A DNA stretch of 64,000 nucleotides, taken from the NCBI GenBank assembly GCA_963920765.1, contig OY987244.1, positions 16,968,358-17,032,357 of the forward strand. Direction: 5' to 3'. The position numbers and the translations under genes were made by a program. The notes beneath the pieces are model-generated. The model did no database searches. It was not told the DNA's origin and saw nothing but the letters and a program-made list of their open reading frames with translations. Position 1 is the first letter of the stretch. The number at the start of each line of letters is the position of its first letter. Source of the stretch: Ulota crispa. Lineage: Eukaryota; Streptophyta; Bryopsida; Orthotrichales; Orthotrichaceae. Below are positions 24,830 through 37,337 of the stretch, piece by piece.

Positions 24830-25531
24830 CCCCCTAAATGCCCAAGGGTGTTTATTTTTGTTTATACAAGGCATTTTTGAAGTTTTTGAATTGTTGTTGC
24901 AAGATCAATATTTAACATTGAAATAATATAGTAACTATAGGATCTTCAACTTCAAAGCTTTTAGATGAAGTTGCCAAAAAAATTCCAAAAAAGCCACACA
25001 AATGTTAAGATATTTGTGATTGAATGTTGATGAGTACATAATTTATTGTTATTTTTGGAGCCCCCAAAACTTGTTATGCAAAAATAGCAACTTTTGTGTA
25101 CAAAATTGGGAAACAACCACTTATGATGATTTAGTGTTTATTGTTATTACTTCAAAACTAATTACTCTACTTATAAATCTATGATCACAATTTCACAAAT
25201 GAACCTCCAATGCAATAATCAAAATGCTACCACCTAGTACAAGGAAACTTTTTAGCTCCAATTATTGACCAAAAATCAATATGAATAAGAGAATTCAACA
25301 ACACATGAATTATGATTCCTACAAGAGAAACAATCCAAGTGAGATTAGCTCAAAAACACATTTGAGTTTTATTAGATGACAATTTTTCAATAGAAGGGCC
25401 CTCTTTGTCTAAGGAGAGATTTTGACTTTATTCTCAACTTGTTGCATTTTTTTCCAACATGGCAACTTGTCATAGCTTTTTAGTGACGATACTCTTTGCA
25501 CTTTTTGGTGCGCAAGAGGCATGCTTGGAGT
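24830..25531. mobile_element. CCCC-ended element E10, uninterrupted relative of E9
   Basis: Begins CCCCCTAAATGCCCAAGGGTG after TTA and runs to ATGCTTGGAG before TTTAA. It aligns by eye with 49,231-50,111 over its whole length (shared GAAGTTTTTGAATTGTT, AACTTCAAAGCTTTTAGAT, CAAAACTTG, GGGAAACAACCACTTAT, GCTTGGAGTT). It lacks the 145-bp CACTA hairpin present there, so it preserves the empty site at about 25,022. The terminal inverted repeat is weak. Confidence 0.6.
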
Positions 25532-25535
25532 TTAA

Positions 25536-26699
25536 CTTCCACCAAATAATTGGAATGATATATGCTAATCATTCAAATTGAACGTTGAAGCTCTGAACAA
25601 AAGAAATTATAACATTCAAATCTCTGCCTTCAGCAGGGTCTCAAAGCTTCTTGAACACCTGTGAAGTTATTTTCCGAACTACATGCGGACCTACGTATAT
25701 AAGAACATCTGAAACCAAAAGATAAGAGTACCAATGCTAACTCCCGCGTAATAACGAATATGGCCACAAAGGTTTTAGAATGAAAAATGAATAAGGCTCT
25801 TGCATGTGTCGTAACCAAGTCACCAGACTTCGATTCGACACAATATCAGCTACTAATCACAAACAACCACATCCAGAGCTCTCAACATAGAATTCTCTCT
25901 TTGACGTTGCCTGTGCTTGAGCAAAGAACACCATCCACCTACAACGACATATCCTGCTTCCTAATTATGCCAAAATACATTCCTGTAAGAGAGAACAGTA
26001 TCCTAGCTACACTTTTTTATCCAGTCACTGAGACCACAAAATTAATGTCGCTGCAAAGATTTTTTTAAATTAGTACATTTCAACATGTGCAAATTTAAAT
26101 ACATTGGTGTCACATCCAATAATAGGATATACCAATGTACCTGAACTAAACAACAATCATGCTCAGACTTCTGCAATGGCTAGCACACAGAATAATCAAA
26201 CACAGCATCGGTTCATTGAAACTACATGTTAACAAAATTGCAATATGGAGCAACTGACATACAAGTCAGTACCCATACAACGGGGACTCCAGTGTCCAGC
26301 ACTGCACATGGACGGAAGTGACGGAACTAGCAAGAGTGAAGCTTTAGTAAAAAATTCTCGAGTATCAGTTTCTGTGGCCTTAGATCTATTTATGAGTGAG
26401 ACCTAAGTGGACTACAAGCCATTTACAACTTCCTATAGAACCGACGTAACTCTCTGCTGAAACTATTTGGGCCATAACAGGAACTTTCTAAATTGATAGT
26501 CCGGACCTACACAGCGAACAACTACGCTGTTGAGCACTAGCATAGAATACACGTTTGTGAGCAAGGCTTCCCTCGACAGATTTACTGAGACTAAGAAGAG
26601 TTGAGTCTAGTAAGGCAACCAAGCTGATACACCTGCTGTGGTCACCAATGATCTTTACGCTATAAGCAGTAACGCACCGGATCATAAAACGAATAAAAT
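25536..26699. other. Intergenic DNA beyond the PRP22 3' end
   Basis: Somewhat richer in GC than the flanking repeat DNA and without recognisable transposon ends. No coding signal was recognised. It may include distal PRP22 3' untranslated sequence or an unrecognised gene. Confidence 0.35.
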
Positions 26700-26858
26700 C
26701 ACCTGGTATTGCTGAAACTTCATGGTTGTCGAGCCTTCAAGCAGCAATAAAAAGCAGGCCGGTGAAGTAGCTTAGAGGTTTGCTTCATTCTACTCATTTC
26801 GCACATTCTTATGAACTCCAGAAAGGGACTCTCCTTGCCTTCAGATTGCTCTAAGCGC

Positions 26859-29800
26859 CTAAGCTCGTCTTTTACTCAGACGCCATGAATTTGGTTCATG
26901 GTACCGATCATAAAGAGGTTCGATTCGCTCCTGCCGTTTCCTCTTGCTCATTTTTGTGGGATCGGCAACTTTGAAGAAACGAGGAGCTAATTCAACCAAC
27001 CATTTGGGGTCCATCAAAGTCACTTCCCGCATGTACTCCTTTGTGGTCATGACCAACTCATGGTAGATGACCCAGTCAGGTTGCCTCTGAAATAAAGCAC
27101 TGCTTGGATGAATATAAACCGGCTGGTTCTCCACCAGAGTGCGGTAGCCCTCCTGGGGGTCCTTCCGTGCTGCATGGAAGAAAAATCCCGCAGCTATTGC
27201 TTTTCGTATCCTAGTAAAATTCTTACCTGCACTCACAACGTCCAATTTGTACCTGTCCATAATGGTGAGAAGCTGTTTACGCACATCTTGTGCCCTCCTC
27301 AGTGACCGAGATTGCACAAAATTCTCAAAACACCAGGGGCCCGAAAAGTTCTTCGCCTTCCAAGCTTCGTAAACTGCCAGCAGTGTCAAATGATCACCCT
27401 CTACTTGGAAGAACTTGGCTCTCTTCTGATCAGCCTGTGCTTGTTTCTCTCGTGGTCTGTAGAAAATATTCTGAGCTTGCAACATGGAAATGATAGTCAG
27501 AATCTCGTCACTGCAGCCCAAATCTACACTGGCAAGCAGCATCTTAGAAAGTGGCGGCTCCAGGGGGAACTCTGCCATCTTTCTTCCCAGTTTCGTCAGA
27601 AGACCCTCCTCATCTAGAGCTCCAAGACTGTACAGCTGTTCCATGGCAGAGATAAGTGCTTGTGGCGGAGGGGGATCCATGAAATCAAATGACAGGAGAT
27701 CGTTGATTCCCATTGCCTTCATTGTCAACGTTGTCAAACCCAGGTTAACCCTTTGAATTTCTGGGACTGTTGTAGGCAGCATCTCATTCCGATAAGCGCT
27801 TTCTGTGTACAACCTGTAGCATTTGCCAGGTCCTGTCCTTCCTGCACGCCCAGCTCGTTGCCTTGCAGAGGCCTGTGAAATTGGAGTGATCACCAAGGAG
27901 TCCAAACCTAGCTTCGGATTGTAAACATTCTGCTTCGCAAATCCAGGATCCACGACATAGTAGATTCCATCAATAGTGAGAGAAGCCTCAGCAATGTTCG
28001 TTGCAACGACAACCTTCCGTGTACCTGGTGGTGGGGCTTCGAAGATCCTTGTTTGCATTTCACTCGGCAGAGCACTGTAAACGGGAAGAATAATAAGTTC
28101 CGGGACATTAGGCCCCAGACCCTTCATCCGCTCAAACAGGATTTGGCATGCCGTATCAATCTCTTCTTGTCCTGTCAAGAAGATAAGGACATCACCTTCA
28201 GGCTCCGTGAGATGAATCTGCATGACAGTAATCAGTGCCGCATCCAAATAATCAGTCTCCGGCTGCTTCGTGTACAATATTTCCACAGGGTAAGTTCTTC
28301 CAGGAATGGTAAATATGGGGCAGTCGAAAAAGTATCTCGAAAACTTCTCCGCATCCAACGTTGCAGAGGTGACGATGAGCCTCAGATCAGGCCTGCGTTT
28401 CACAAGCCCCTTCAAAAGCCCGAACAAGACATCTGTATGGATGGTACGTTCGTGAGCTTCATCAAGCATGACGACGGAATATGAAGCACACATCTCATCG
28501 ATCAGAATCTCCCGCAACAGCATTCCGTCTGTCATATACTTGATCACCGTCTCAGGTCCTGTGCAATCCTCGAATCGGATCGCATACCCTACCTCCTCCC
28601 CAAGTCGGCATCCAAACTCTTCCGCTACTCTCTTCGCCACAGACATAGCAGCAACTCGCCTGGGTTGAGTGCAGCCAATCTTCCCCCTAGTGGTGTACCC
28701 AGCTTCTGCAAGGTACTGCGTCATTTGCGTTGTTTTCCCCGAGCCTGTCTCTCCAATGACCACCAAAACTTGATTATCATTCACAGCCTTGATAAGTTCG
28801 TTCTTGAGTTTGTATATAGGCAAACTCTGTCTCTGCTCCTGAATCGAAAGCTTCGACCGCTGCCCGAACGTTGGAGCCTTTCCAAACGCGTCCTTTTTCC
28901 ACTCCGGCATGTCGTACGCCGACAGACCGACTCCCCTCAGCTCCTGAGCGAGATGTCGCTCACCAGTCTCTGGCATGGGATCCTCCCAGGGCCTATTCAA
29001 ATCCTTCGGTATAGAATCCAGCATCGTCCGTTGTTGCTGCTCTCTCAACTCTCGTCGCTCTTTCGCAAGTGCCGATTGCGTCATGGCAGCTCTCTGCAAT
29101 GATCCATCAGGGTTCTTCACAATCTTCACCGGTGAAACATCAACCGAGTACCTCGTTTGACCCCGAAGAAAAGCCGGCTCATCCTCGTTCAGCTCAATCT
29201 CGAGCTCCTCTTCTGCTCCTTCATCATGATACAACATTCCTCCCCCATCGTCATCATACATTGGATAATCCTTGACTCCCAACACACCTGATGCAATCAA
29301 CTGCTTGGCCTCCCACCGCTCAGGAGAGCTCATCCTCTTCATTGGCCTCCTGTTCGACGTGTTCTCATCTTCTTCAACAATAGTGATCCCCGATAGCCCC
29401 TTCCGCATTTCAGGAGCCAGGCTAGAACTCGACGGATTCGCTCGAAAATTCTCTTCCTCAGCTGCGCTCCGTTTCATAGGCAGCAAATCGTCTCCAGTCT
29501 TTTGATCCACATCTCGCATACTAAGACTAATCTTCTTCTCACTTACAGACAGCACCTTTACCCAAACCTCTTGGTCCCGCTCGACAGCATCCTTGGCATT
29601 CACGACACGCCTTGACGCAATGTTGTGTACGTGCACCAAACCCTCTTTGCGATCCCTAACCCCTAACAACTGCACAAAGCAGCCGTAGTCCATGATCCGG
29701 GAGACTCTCCCTTTGTAGATCCCGTAGAGCTCCGGCTCGTCCACCATCGGCACCCTAACAACCCCGCGCTCTCCATCCTCGTACTCATCGTCCCTACCTC

Positions 29801-30476
29801 GACCTCTACCACTTTCATACCTGCCATTTCCTCGTCGCCCGTCTACATCCCTACCACCGCGCTCCCTCGTTCGTCCCCCTCCGGTTTCCCGATCATCGTC
29901 GCGGTCATAGCCTCTCCCCCTATGCCGACCGCTCTCACGTTCATCCCTCCTTCCGCCATCCCTATCTCTCTCCCGGCCACCGTCTCTAACCCTATCACCA
30001 TCTCTAACCCTAAACTCACTCCCTCTATCTCTATCTCTGTCCTTCCGATGCTCTCTGACAGCATCATCACCACCACCACCAACCCGGCCCTCCGAAACCC
30101 TAACTCCGACGCCATCCGCCTCGAGCTCGTCCTCCAATTCCCGCACGCGCTGCTTGCTGTCCGGCACGGCCAACCCCGGAAACGCACTCCGCTTCAAGTC
30201 CTTATTGTCCCCGCCTAAACCCTTGCTCAACTTCTCCCGGCTCACCGGCGGCAAAATGGCGTGAATGATCGTCAACAATGTCTTGACGAAATACTCCGGC
30301 ATGTCCGCGTCGTTGGCTTTCAACGACTTCGCGAACTCCTGCTGCGTCTCGCACTTCTGGGCCAAGTTGATGATGAACTCCGCCAAGATTTTGTCACTGC
30401 ACCCGATGTGCGCCTCCAACTCCGTGCACACCTTCGACACCAGTGACAGATACTCCAACTTCTTCAACCCCTCCAT
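26859..30476 (-). CDS. PRP22: DEAH-box pre-mRNA splicing ATPase PRP22/DHX8
   Basis: A single uninterrupted frame of 1205 residues, the usual size for plant PRP22. Members of this family act in the spliceosome after the second catalytic step, using ATP to release spliced mRNA. Order of parts: a helical N-terminus (1-85), an Arg/Asp/Glu/Gly-rich low-complexity stretch (about 130-235), an S1 RNA-binding domain (249-325), a linker, then the helicase core with GETGSGKTT (motif I, 575-583), [15 protein letters not shown] (Ia), DEAH (672-675), [21 protein letters not shown] and [12 protein letters not shown] (873-884). The winged-helix/HA2 and OB-fold C-terminus follow, ending in a basic RxSKRRA tail. 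The S1 domain in front of a DEAH core separates PRP22 from PRP2, PRP16 and PRP43. All catalytic motifs are intact, so it is expected to be functional. The start is the first ATG after stops; a telobox lies just upstream. Confidence 0.97.
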   Translation of the reverse strand: MEGLKKLEYLSLVSKVCTELEAHIGCSDKILAEFIINLAQKCETQQEFAKSLKANDADMPEYFVKTLLTIIHAILPPVSREKLSKGLGGDNKDLKRSAFPGLAVPDSKQRVRELEDELEADGVGVRVSEGRVGGGGDDAVREHRKDRDRDRGSEFRVRDGDRVRDGGRERDRDGGRRDERESGRHRGRGYDRDDDRETGGGRTRERGGRDVDGRRGNGRYESGRGRGRDDEYEDGERGVVRVPMVDEPELYGIYKGRVSRIMDYGCFVQLLGVRDRKEGLVHVHNIASRRVVNAKDAVERDQEVWVKVLSVSEKKISLSMRDVDQKTGDDLLPMKRSAAEEENFRANPSSSSLAPEMRKGLSGITIVEEDENTSNRRPMKRMSSPERWEAKQLIASGVLGVKDYPMYDDDGGGMLYHDEGAEEELEIELNEDEPAFLRGQTRYSVDVSPVKIVKNPDGSLQRAAMTQSALAKERRELREQQQRTMLDSIPKDLNRPWEDPMPETGERHLAQELRGVGLSAYDMPEWKKDAFGKAPTFGQRSKLSIQEQRQSLPIYKLKNELIKAVNDNQVLVVIGETGSGKTTQMTQYLAEAGYTTRGKIGCTQPRRVAAMSVAKRVAEEFGCRLGEEVGYAIRFEDCTGPETVIKYMTDGMLLREILIDEMCASYSVVMLDEAHERTIHTDVLFGLLKGLVKRRPDLRLIVTSATLDAEKFSRYFFDCPIFTIPGRTYPVEILYTKQPETDYLDAALITVMQIHLTEPEGDVLIFLTGQEEIDTACQILFERMKGLGPNVPELIILPVYSALPSEMQTRIFEAPPPGTRKVVVATNIAEASLTIDGIYYVVDPGFAKQNVYNPKLGLDSLVITPISQASARQRAGRAGRTGPGKCYRLYTESAYRNEMLPTTVPEIQRVNLGLTTLTMKAMGINDLLSFDFMDPPPPQALISAMEQLYSLGALDEEGLLTKLGRKMAEFPLEPPLSKMLLASVDLGCSDEILTIISMLQAQNIFYRPREKQAQADQKRAKFFQVEGDHLTLLAVYEAWKAKNFSGPWCFENFVQSRSLRRAQDVRKQLLTIMDRYKLDVVSAGKNFTRIRKAIAAGFFFHAARKDPQEGYRTLVENQPVYIHPSSALFQRQPDWVIYHELVMTTKEYMREVTLMDPKWLVELAPRFFKVADPTKMSKRKRQERIEPLYDRYHEPNSWRLSKRRA

Positions 30477-30494
30477 CGCTCCCTCGAACGCGCC

Positions 30495-30512
30495 ACCCTA
30501 AACCCTAACCCC
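30495..30512 (-). promoter_or_regulatory. Telobox-like motif in PRP22 leader
   Basis: CCCTAAACCCTAACCCC lies about 20-35 bp upstream of the PRP22 start codon (plus-strand reading). AAACCCTAA teloboxes are common near the starts of plant genes for translation and RNA-processing factors. A regulatory role here is inference. Confidence 0.5.
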
Positions 30513-30809
30513 GATCGAAATTGTTCTACCACGATGATACAAAATGGGAGCTGCCGGTGTCCCCTTTTTGCAAATTTGTTGTGGTGTTGTCACGTTAGTA
30601 ATCAATTGGTACACCGTCCACCATCGCCAAGGCACGCTCATAGCCGCGAGGACGTTTCATGTACAAGTCCTCCTCCCTCGAGACAAACTTTCTCGAGCTT
30701 CGCTCGACGCAATCAAGACAACCCCGTACCCTTGCGCACAACTCTAGGGTTTGGTCCCAAAGGAGAGACCTTCTCCATAACGATCCTCTCAAGGACCACT
30801 AATAAGGTA

Positions 30810-31097
30810 CACTGAATATTGCATTTAGGTTGACTTGACAATTAGGTTGCCTTACCATGGTGAGTTACCTCATGACTCATCATTTGGTCACTTGGAAATC
30901 TATGCAATTCATTAAATATTTAGATTTCATATGGTTAATTTATCTTTTCCAGCATTGTTGTTGATAGGCTCTCTAAAAAAGATTTATTGCAGCAATTTTT
31001 AATGAAAAATATTTTAACAGTGGTAAATATTTAAATATTTAAATAGTGTGAAATTTTGAGAAATTAGTGTGGGGCAACCTAAATGCAATATTCAGTG
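30810..31097. mobile_element. TA-flanked MITE with perfect ends, upstream of PRP22
   Basis: TA, then CACTGAATATTGCATTTAGG (TTG), and at the other end the exact inverted repeat CAACCTAAATGCAATATTCAGTG, then TA. The 23-bp ends are identical, so this is probably one of the youngest copies in the window. It is 288 bp and lies 334 bp upstream of the PRP22 start codon, so it may lie in or beside the promoter. Confidence 0.88.
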
Positions 31098-31099
31098 TA

Positions 31100-31655
31100 G
31101 TAATGTAGTAACTTATGCTCTAAAACAATCACTTTAACAACTGGTCTCATTTTTCATGGGTTTGACATGAAGATTTTTTTGTTTAATTTCCAGATAAAGA
31201 TTAAAAAGATGTTAAATACAACACAATTTTTTTCTTCTTTTTTTGAAGCATTATTGAATTGTTGGTGTATTTTCAATGTTTATTTTGTTTAATTTCCAAA
31301 TAAAGAGAAATAGATGCTAAATTCAACACAAAAAATTTCATGTTTTTGAAAGCATTATTGAATTGTTGGTGTATTTTCAAAGTTTTTTTTTGTAGTAGAC
31401 ACCTATTTGTGACTCTAGGTCTTCCATAAACTATTCCCTTGTAAAGTTGAAGGGATGAGGTGAAATCAAGGAGTATGATTGGATCTTGCAATAGAATGCA
31501 CATTTTCTTTTATGGCTTAAATAAATTCATTCAAGGACCGCTACATTACCATTCCTGACAACCTATGGGACACTTTATGTAACAAGGGTCGCAATCCAAG
31601 CATACTACCTTAGTAAGGATCATTGTAGAAGGAACCATCTAGTGATCAAGCTTAA
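31100..31655. other. Gene-free AT-rich DNA
   Basis: No supported gene. A stretch near 31,395-31,440 (GACACCTATTTGTGACTCTAG) recurs inverted near 53,620-53,650 within the intron of the membrane-protein gene, marking an unclassified dispersed repeat. Confidence 0.45.
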
Positions 31656-32582
31656 CCCTTGAGCGCCCAAGCCATTTTCACCAAAATCAAGGTTTTGGGA
31701 GACCTGCAACTTTGATGCATCTTATCTCAGCCAATTGGATGATTCACAAAAAGTGACCTTTGAAAATAGTACAACATCTACTCAAACAATGGCTTGCAAA
31801 TTTTGAGAATAATTGACCATGGGAGATGGGAGATTATAATATTAGATCAAACAACATGTAATGACAAATTCTCATTTTTGGTAGGTAGTTGCTATTTGAT
31901 GATTTTTACAAAATTATATGAGCCCCTAATTCAACTCAATATTTGTGAGTAGAAAGATTAGATGTGAATGCACACACTTGTAAATTATTGAAGATTGCAC
32001 TTCTTTTTATGTCAAGTTTTAGGGTTTCAAATTGCTATTGCACAAAAAACAATGATTGGCACAATTGGTGAGGGTTGCCATAATAAGGGTCTAGAACATG
32101 CTTGAACATTTGCTGGCAAATTTCTTGCTACCACAAAGCACACATAAGGAAGTTTGCAAAGGATATTGACCGGTTGTAGCTTGTAAAACATCGCTTACCA
32201 CCAAGCCCCATGGTGTTTCATCCAATCAAATCTCTCGCAACACTTGTACAAATTTGGATTTCCTTGCCATCACTCCATTGGCATGGACAACTTGAATGCC
32301 TTCATAATTGTAGCTTCACTAGTAGAAAACTGAGTTAGAATCCACTAAAAATGTAAGGTAGTTTATGTTGAGTTCCATGTTTCCAATGCAAAATTTTGCA
32401 TTGTTCAACAAAATTTTGAATTAGAAACATGGAACTCAACATAAACTACCTTACATTTTTTGGTGGATTCTAACGCAATTTTCTACTAGTGCTTATAGCA
32501 AAATCAAACATTAGATCTTGTGCTTCAAACAAGCCTTTGAAATCATGCGAGGACACTTTTGGTCCTCTGGGGCGTTTAGGGA
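31656..32582. mobile_element. TTAA-type element E11 carrying a nested CACTA hairpin
   Basis: TTAA at 31,652-31,655 is followed by CCCTTGAGCGCCCAAGCC. The right end reads CTGGGGCGTTTAGGGA before TTAA (one extra A). About 0.93 kb including the hairpin at 32,317-32,491. Non-coding. Confidence 0.6.
32317..32491. mobile_element. CACTA-type hairpin MITE (175 bp), TSD CTT
   Basis: CACTAGTAGAAAACTGAGTT at the left pairs with the inverted TTTTCTACTAGTG at the right, and the arms match nearly throughout (GTAAGGTAGTTTATGTTGAG). CTT is duplicated at 32,314-32,316 and 32,492-32,494. Terminal CACTA with a 3-bp duplication fits the CACTA (En/Spm) superfamily. Close relative at 34,762-34,936. Confidence 0.88.
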
Positions 32583-32970
32583 TTAAGATTCATTTGTTTC
32601 CACTTGCTCTTATGAGCAGTCTTAGGTGAGTATTAAGTGGTCAATTTTAATTGGCATTCTCATTTGAGTAAGTAATTAAAAACCAAACCTAGTGAACAAG
32701 GTTGGTGGTAGTAGATAGCGTTGGTTTTAGTATGTAGTAATTGTAATAAACTATGATTACACAAATATTTTTTTGCTAAAAATTTTAAAGTCCAAAATCA
32801 AGGAAAATAAATATTTGAAATTATTAGCCATGGTATTATGTAAAGTTGGTGAGGATGGTGGAGAAACTAATACAAGTGATTTTAACTTTGCCAAAAGTGT
32901 GAATAACAAATACCAAAAATACCATTCATCCTTGATAAATGGAGCTGATAATATTGGTAAGTTGTAAGTA

Positions 32971-33240
32971 CCCCTTGGGCACCTACTTTGTTATTCTTTA
33001 AAAAAATCAAAACGTTTTACTACAAACAAGTGGAAACAAGCCCTTTAGACCATCAAAATTCAAATATGTTTCTTCTCCTACCAACTTATCTTGTGTTTAT
33101 TTTCTAAATTTCTAATTCAAAATAAAAAGTTTAAACCGTAACTTTGTTCTGGCAAGAGTTTTTGCATTAATTCTTAAATGTATGAGGCACCAAATTTTGG
33201 TGGTTTTACAGTAGAATTTGGTGCCTTAGGCATTTAGAGG
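32971..33240. mobile_element. Possible short TTAA-type element
   Basis: The right end GGTGCCTTAGGCATTTAGAGG is followed by TTAA (33,241-33,244). The left end CCCCTTGGGCACC is a plausible partner, but its flank is AGTA. The right end resembles that of the element at 55,971-56,580. About 270 bp, low certainty on the left. Confidence 0.4.
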
Positions 33241-33993
33241 TTAAGAAACACAAGGTCATTTTACAATTAGGTAATCAAGTGCAAAGTTTATGAATAATGA
33301 GGTTCAACCTCTATATATACATTTAAATATTACAAACATCTCCAAACATTATGCTCTATATAATGGACTCTATGTATTGTAAAGTAGGGGACAAAAAGAT
33401 CCATTCCTCACTTAAACCCTCCTATGCAATCAATAATTCACCAAAAATAAAACCAATTATTATATATCCAGAAAGCTTAGAAAGAGGGACACAATGCACT
33501 AGAATTTGACATGAATCAAATTAGGAGAAGTGTTAGTAAAAAAATTTGAAAAAAGCATCAAATCATGATTAAAATATTCTCAAAATCACTATAATTTCAC
33601 CATCAATCTGTTACCAATATGCTCTCACTCTATTCTCAATTTGCAAGAGGCTTGCTTGAGTTAAGGCAGTTTCAAGCTTTAAAGGGTGGTTAAAAGCTAA
33701 AACAATGATGGTAGAAGACTAGAAGTTGATAAATATAACATATTTGATAATAGAAATAGCACTTAGCATGGATTCAAGGTATGGATTGGGAATAGTTTAC
33801 TTTTCAAATTTTAATGCATATTATCTCCCTTTTTAGGTTTTTAAAATATGTAATTGGATTTAGATTTGGTAAAGAATTGATTGCATAGGAAGGGTTGGAG
33901 TGAAGGATGGATTTTTTTTCCCCTACTCTGTCATCATAATAATCTAAACGTCTTCTCTCTTTTTTGCTCTACTTTTAATTTTTTAACCAATAT

Positions 33994-34144
33994 CACTACA
34001 AAGGAAACTGTCCAAAATGACAAGAACATGTCCAAATCAACATGGCTAAATCTACAGAAATTGTCCAATTTGATAGACTTTTTGTCATTTTGGACACATT
34101 TAGTCAATTTGGACATGTCAATTAGGACACAATTTCTTCTAGTG
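33994..34144. mobile_element. CACTA-type hairpin MITE (151 bp)
   Basis: CACTACAAAGGAAACTGTCC at the left, inverted as GGACACAATTTCTTCTAGTG at the right; flanks TAT and GAT differ at one base. The interior has repeated GTCCAA..GACA motifs. Relative at 47,595-47,749. Confidence 0.78.
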
Positions 34145-34285
34145 GATATTTTTCTTTTATTTATTTACTACTTACATTTAACCAATTACTTAATCATATC
34201 AATACAATGTTAACTATGTTTTTTGTGTATAAACTATTTTACAATTCAACAACGTATCAATCATTCAATAAATTTATTGACAAAT

Positions 34286-34429
34286 CACTAGTAAAAAACA
34301 GGTCCTAAATGACTGAGTGACAATGACTAAACCACAACTGTTGAGTCATTTTGTAGTTGTTGTATAGTCATTGCATTTGTGGTTTAGTCATTGTCACTTA
34401 GTCATTTAGGACCTGTTTTTTTACTAGTG
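34286..34429. mobile_element. CACTA-type hairpin MITE (144 bp), TSD AAT
   Basis: CACTAGTAAAAAACAGGTCC at the left pairs with the inverted GGACCTGTTTTTTTACTAGTG. Pairing continues through CTAAATGACT and GTGACAATGACTAAACCAC. AAT is duplicated on both sides. Close relative of 49,425-49,569. Confidence 0.9.
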
Positions 34430-34761
34430 AATGAATGTGAGCTACACATTTTTTCAATCAAGGTAAGATTTAAAATAAAGCTAGATTCCTTCACACAAAT
34501 TTGGGTAAATTTTGCCTAATTAGTATGATAACATGGCATGCCAAATGTCTTTATTTTCCAGGTAAGGTTTTGGTCACAACCTTTCTTTGTCCCTCAAATA
34601 CCAACTTGGTGGTACAACCTCAATATATTGAGGAGAAGCAATGTCCAAATTGACAAGTTAGAATTGACCAAAGCTGCCCAAATTGACAAAAAAATGTCTG
34701 AATTGACAAAAAAAAATGTCTGATTTGATAGGAAAAACGTCCGAATTGACAATATTTTCTT

Positions 34762-34936
34762 CACTAGAAGAAAACTACATTAGAATTCACTAAAATTGTA
34801 AGGTAGTTTATGTTCAAATCCATGTTTTCAACACAAAATTTTGCCTTGTTCAACAAAATTATGCGTTGGAACATGGAACTCAACATAAACTACTTTACAT
34901 TTTTTTAATGAATTCTAACGCTGTTTTCTACTAATG
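34762..34936. mobile_element. CACTA-type hairpin MITE (175 bp), TSD CTT
   Basis: CACTAGAAGAAAACTACATT at the left; the right end ACGCTGTTTTCTACTAATG has lost one terminal match. CTT lies on both sides. Same subfamily as 32,317-32,491 (shared GTAAGGTAGTTTATGTT). A related partial end, CACTATAAGAAAATAGTGTCC, occurs near 35,331 without a clear partner. Confidence 0.82.
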
Positions 34937-35842
34937 CTTGTAGTGCTAGTATGAATATCCTCACAAACTCTCATTGAGCTATGTGATCACAAAATCTCCT
35001 TAGAATTTTGGCCACTTGAATTGCACTATTTGAGATAATATCTAAATACTATAACCTTATCATATTGAATTGACCTAGATATTATAAACTACTCTTTTAA
35101 TGCGCCTTGCAAATTTCATGTATTTTATGAATTAGTGCAAGTTAGCATCATTGACGTTTTGGTGATTGAAGTAACTTGTGTAGTTTGCACACATGAGATT
35201 TTTCTTTTCATACATTCATGAAATGTTAGTTTCTTGTGTTAGTTTTTGAAACATTTATGGTATAGATTTTTATAAAATTCTATGCTAATATTTTCTATGT
35301 CAAATAACATAAGCACAATGCTACTCAAATCACTATAAGAAAATAGTGTCCAAATGGACATGTCCAAATTGTCTAAACTTGTCCAAATTGACAAAAAAAT
35401 GTCCAAATCGACAAAAAAACCTTTGAATTGACATGTTTGAATCTACAAAAAATGACCAAATTAACAACGTTTTCAAGATAACTTCTTGGGTTCAAAAAAT
35501 AGCCCTTCATAAATTATTTTAAATAGCAAGTATGACAAGTCTAAAAAACAATTGGGAAAAGCATCAAATTTACTATGTACTATTTCAAATTAAAGAAAAA
35601 TGTTTTTAAGTAAAAATCATTTATTTTCAAGCCACAACCAAGTTTACAAGGAAATTTGCAGAATTTGCTTGAGGTGTTATTGATACAATATTATAGGATA
35701 TGGTGGTCAATCCCACTCCAAGGGTGTGGTCTATGACCACAATCTAAAACTTTTGATTTATTGCTATTTTTTATTAAATTTTCTAGGTTGCAAAATAAAA
35801 CCTTTACAATCTTTGAAACATAAACTTTTTCATGGCGCTTAA

Positions 35843-36768
35843 TCCCTAAAGGTCCATGGTCTTTATTTTGTCAAAAAACACTCAAAATTGCCATTTCTAT
35901 GGAAAAAGGTAAAAAAGTTTGAAGATTGGTCTTTTTGCATATCTAACCATAGGATCTTGTACTAGACTTGTATAGGAACGTGTCATTCAAAATTTTAAAA
36001 CTTTGACTGCACATATTGCAAGATATATGCGTTTAAAGTGTAAAAAACAAGCTTTTTTGCACTTTGCATGCATGATTAGATTATTTGACTTTGAATCTTT
36101 TTAACTTAATTTTTTTGCACCATGGAGTTTTGAGGTTTATTTTTTTTTGTGGTGGGGAATTGAGTTGAAAATCTTTGGGAAAAAAACAAAACAAAAAAAA
36201 CTTAATTTTCATTTTTAAAAAAAACATTAAATAGAAGAAGGTTTGAGATTGACCAAAATCTTACATTGTTAATAACCTTGCAATGGAATTGAGTCACAAT
36301 AATCCCAATGGTGAGATTGTTCTAGCAAGCAATCTTCACCCTTTCCAATAGTTTTTTTGCAAAAATGTTAAATTTGCATTCAAAAATGAAGTCTATAAGT
36401 TATTTTTTCATAGTGAAACCACACCTACCCGCAAACAAAAACTCCTCATAACTTTCATCTCATCTATCATTATTGAATGATTCAAAGCTCCCCATGTCTA
36501 TAAGTCTAAAGAAACTATTTCAGATTTTTATTTGAAAACAATGAAATTTTTAAAGAAGTTTTTGGCTGCCCAGGGAGCAGCATTTCCTAGATTTTCATGC
36601 ATAACTTCTTCAATAAATGTCGGAATGAAGAAAAAATTACATTTCTACGTAGATCTTTGAATTTCTCACCTTCCGTAAAAGTTTCAAAAAACCACACAAA
36701 GTAGTTTAGCCATAGGTACATGCCCAAAATCCCATTTGTCCTCCAATGGGACAATGGTCATTTAGGAA
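35843..36768. mobile_element. TTAA-type element E6, mosaic of two subfamilies
   Basis: TTAA at 35,839-35,842 is followed by TCCCTAAAGGTCCATGG; the right end reads GGGACAATGGTCATTTAGGA, then ATTAG (decayed). The left half, to about 36,415, matches 43,617-44,526 and 48,309-49,226; the right half matches 18,600-19,515. This is 926 bp with no coding capacity. Confidence 0.7.
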
Positions 36769-37337
36769 TTAGAGTAAAGCTTTTACTTGTTGAACTTTTT
36801 TTTAACAAGACTATCATCCAAATTTATGCAAGTTGTCAATCCAAATTTCACACTTTTGTTTTATCAATACACAATTTCAAACTAGTATTAACCATCTTTG
36901 ATGTGAGAATATACAAGAACAAGATTGCTAAACTATTTTTATTATTATTTAAGTCTTAATAAGCATAAAGGTTTGCTATGGGATAGGTTTAAAGCAAGTG
37001 GAAGTTTCTCAAGAAGCTTTATAATAATACACAAGTTATTCAGTTTTGGTGTACAATTTTGAATAGTGTAAGACCCCTTCACTCCAATTTAGATGAACTT
37101 TGTTTGATTTGTGTTAACTCTTGAGCGCCCAGAGTTGTTTTAGGGTTTAGGAAAAAATGGGGGGTTTAATGGCCACTAGAGCTTGGAAAATTACATTCAA
37201 AAAAAGTGACCATAGGATTTGAAAAAGGACTACTTTCTCTGCTAATGCCATCTAATGGGGACCAGCCATGATTGTTTTCACCACATAAATCAAGAGAAAA
37301 GGTAAGATCAAGTTGTGATCTCCAATGATAGGATCTC

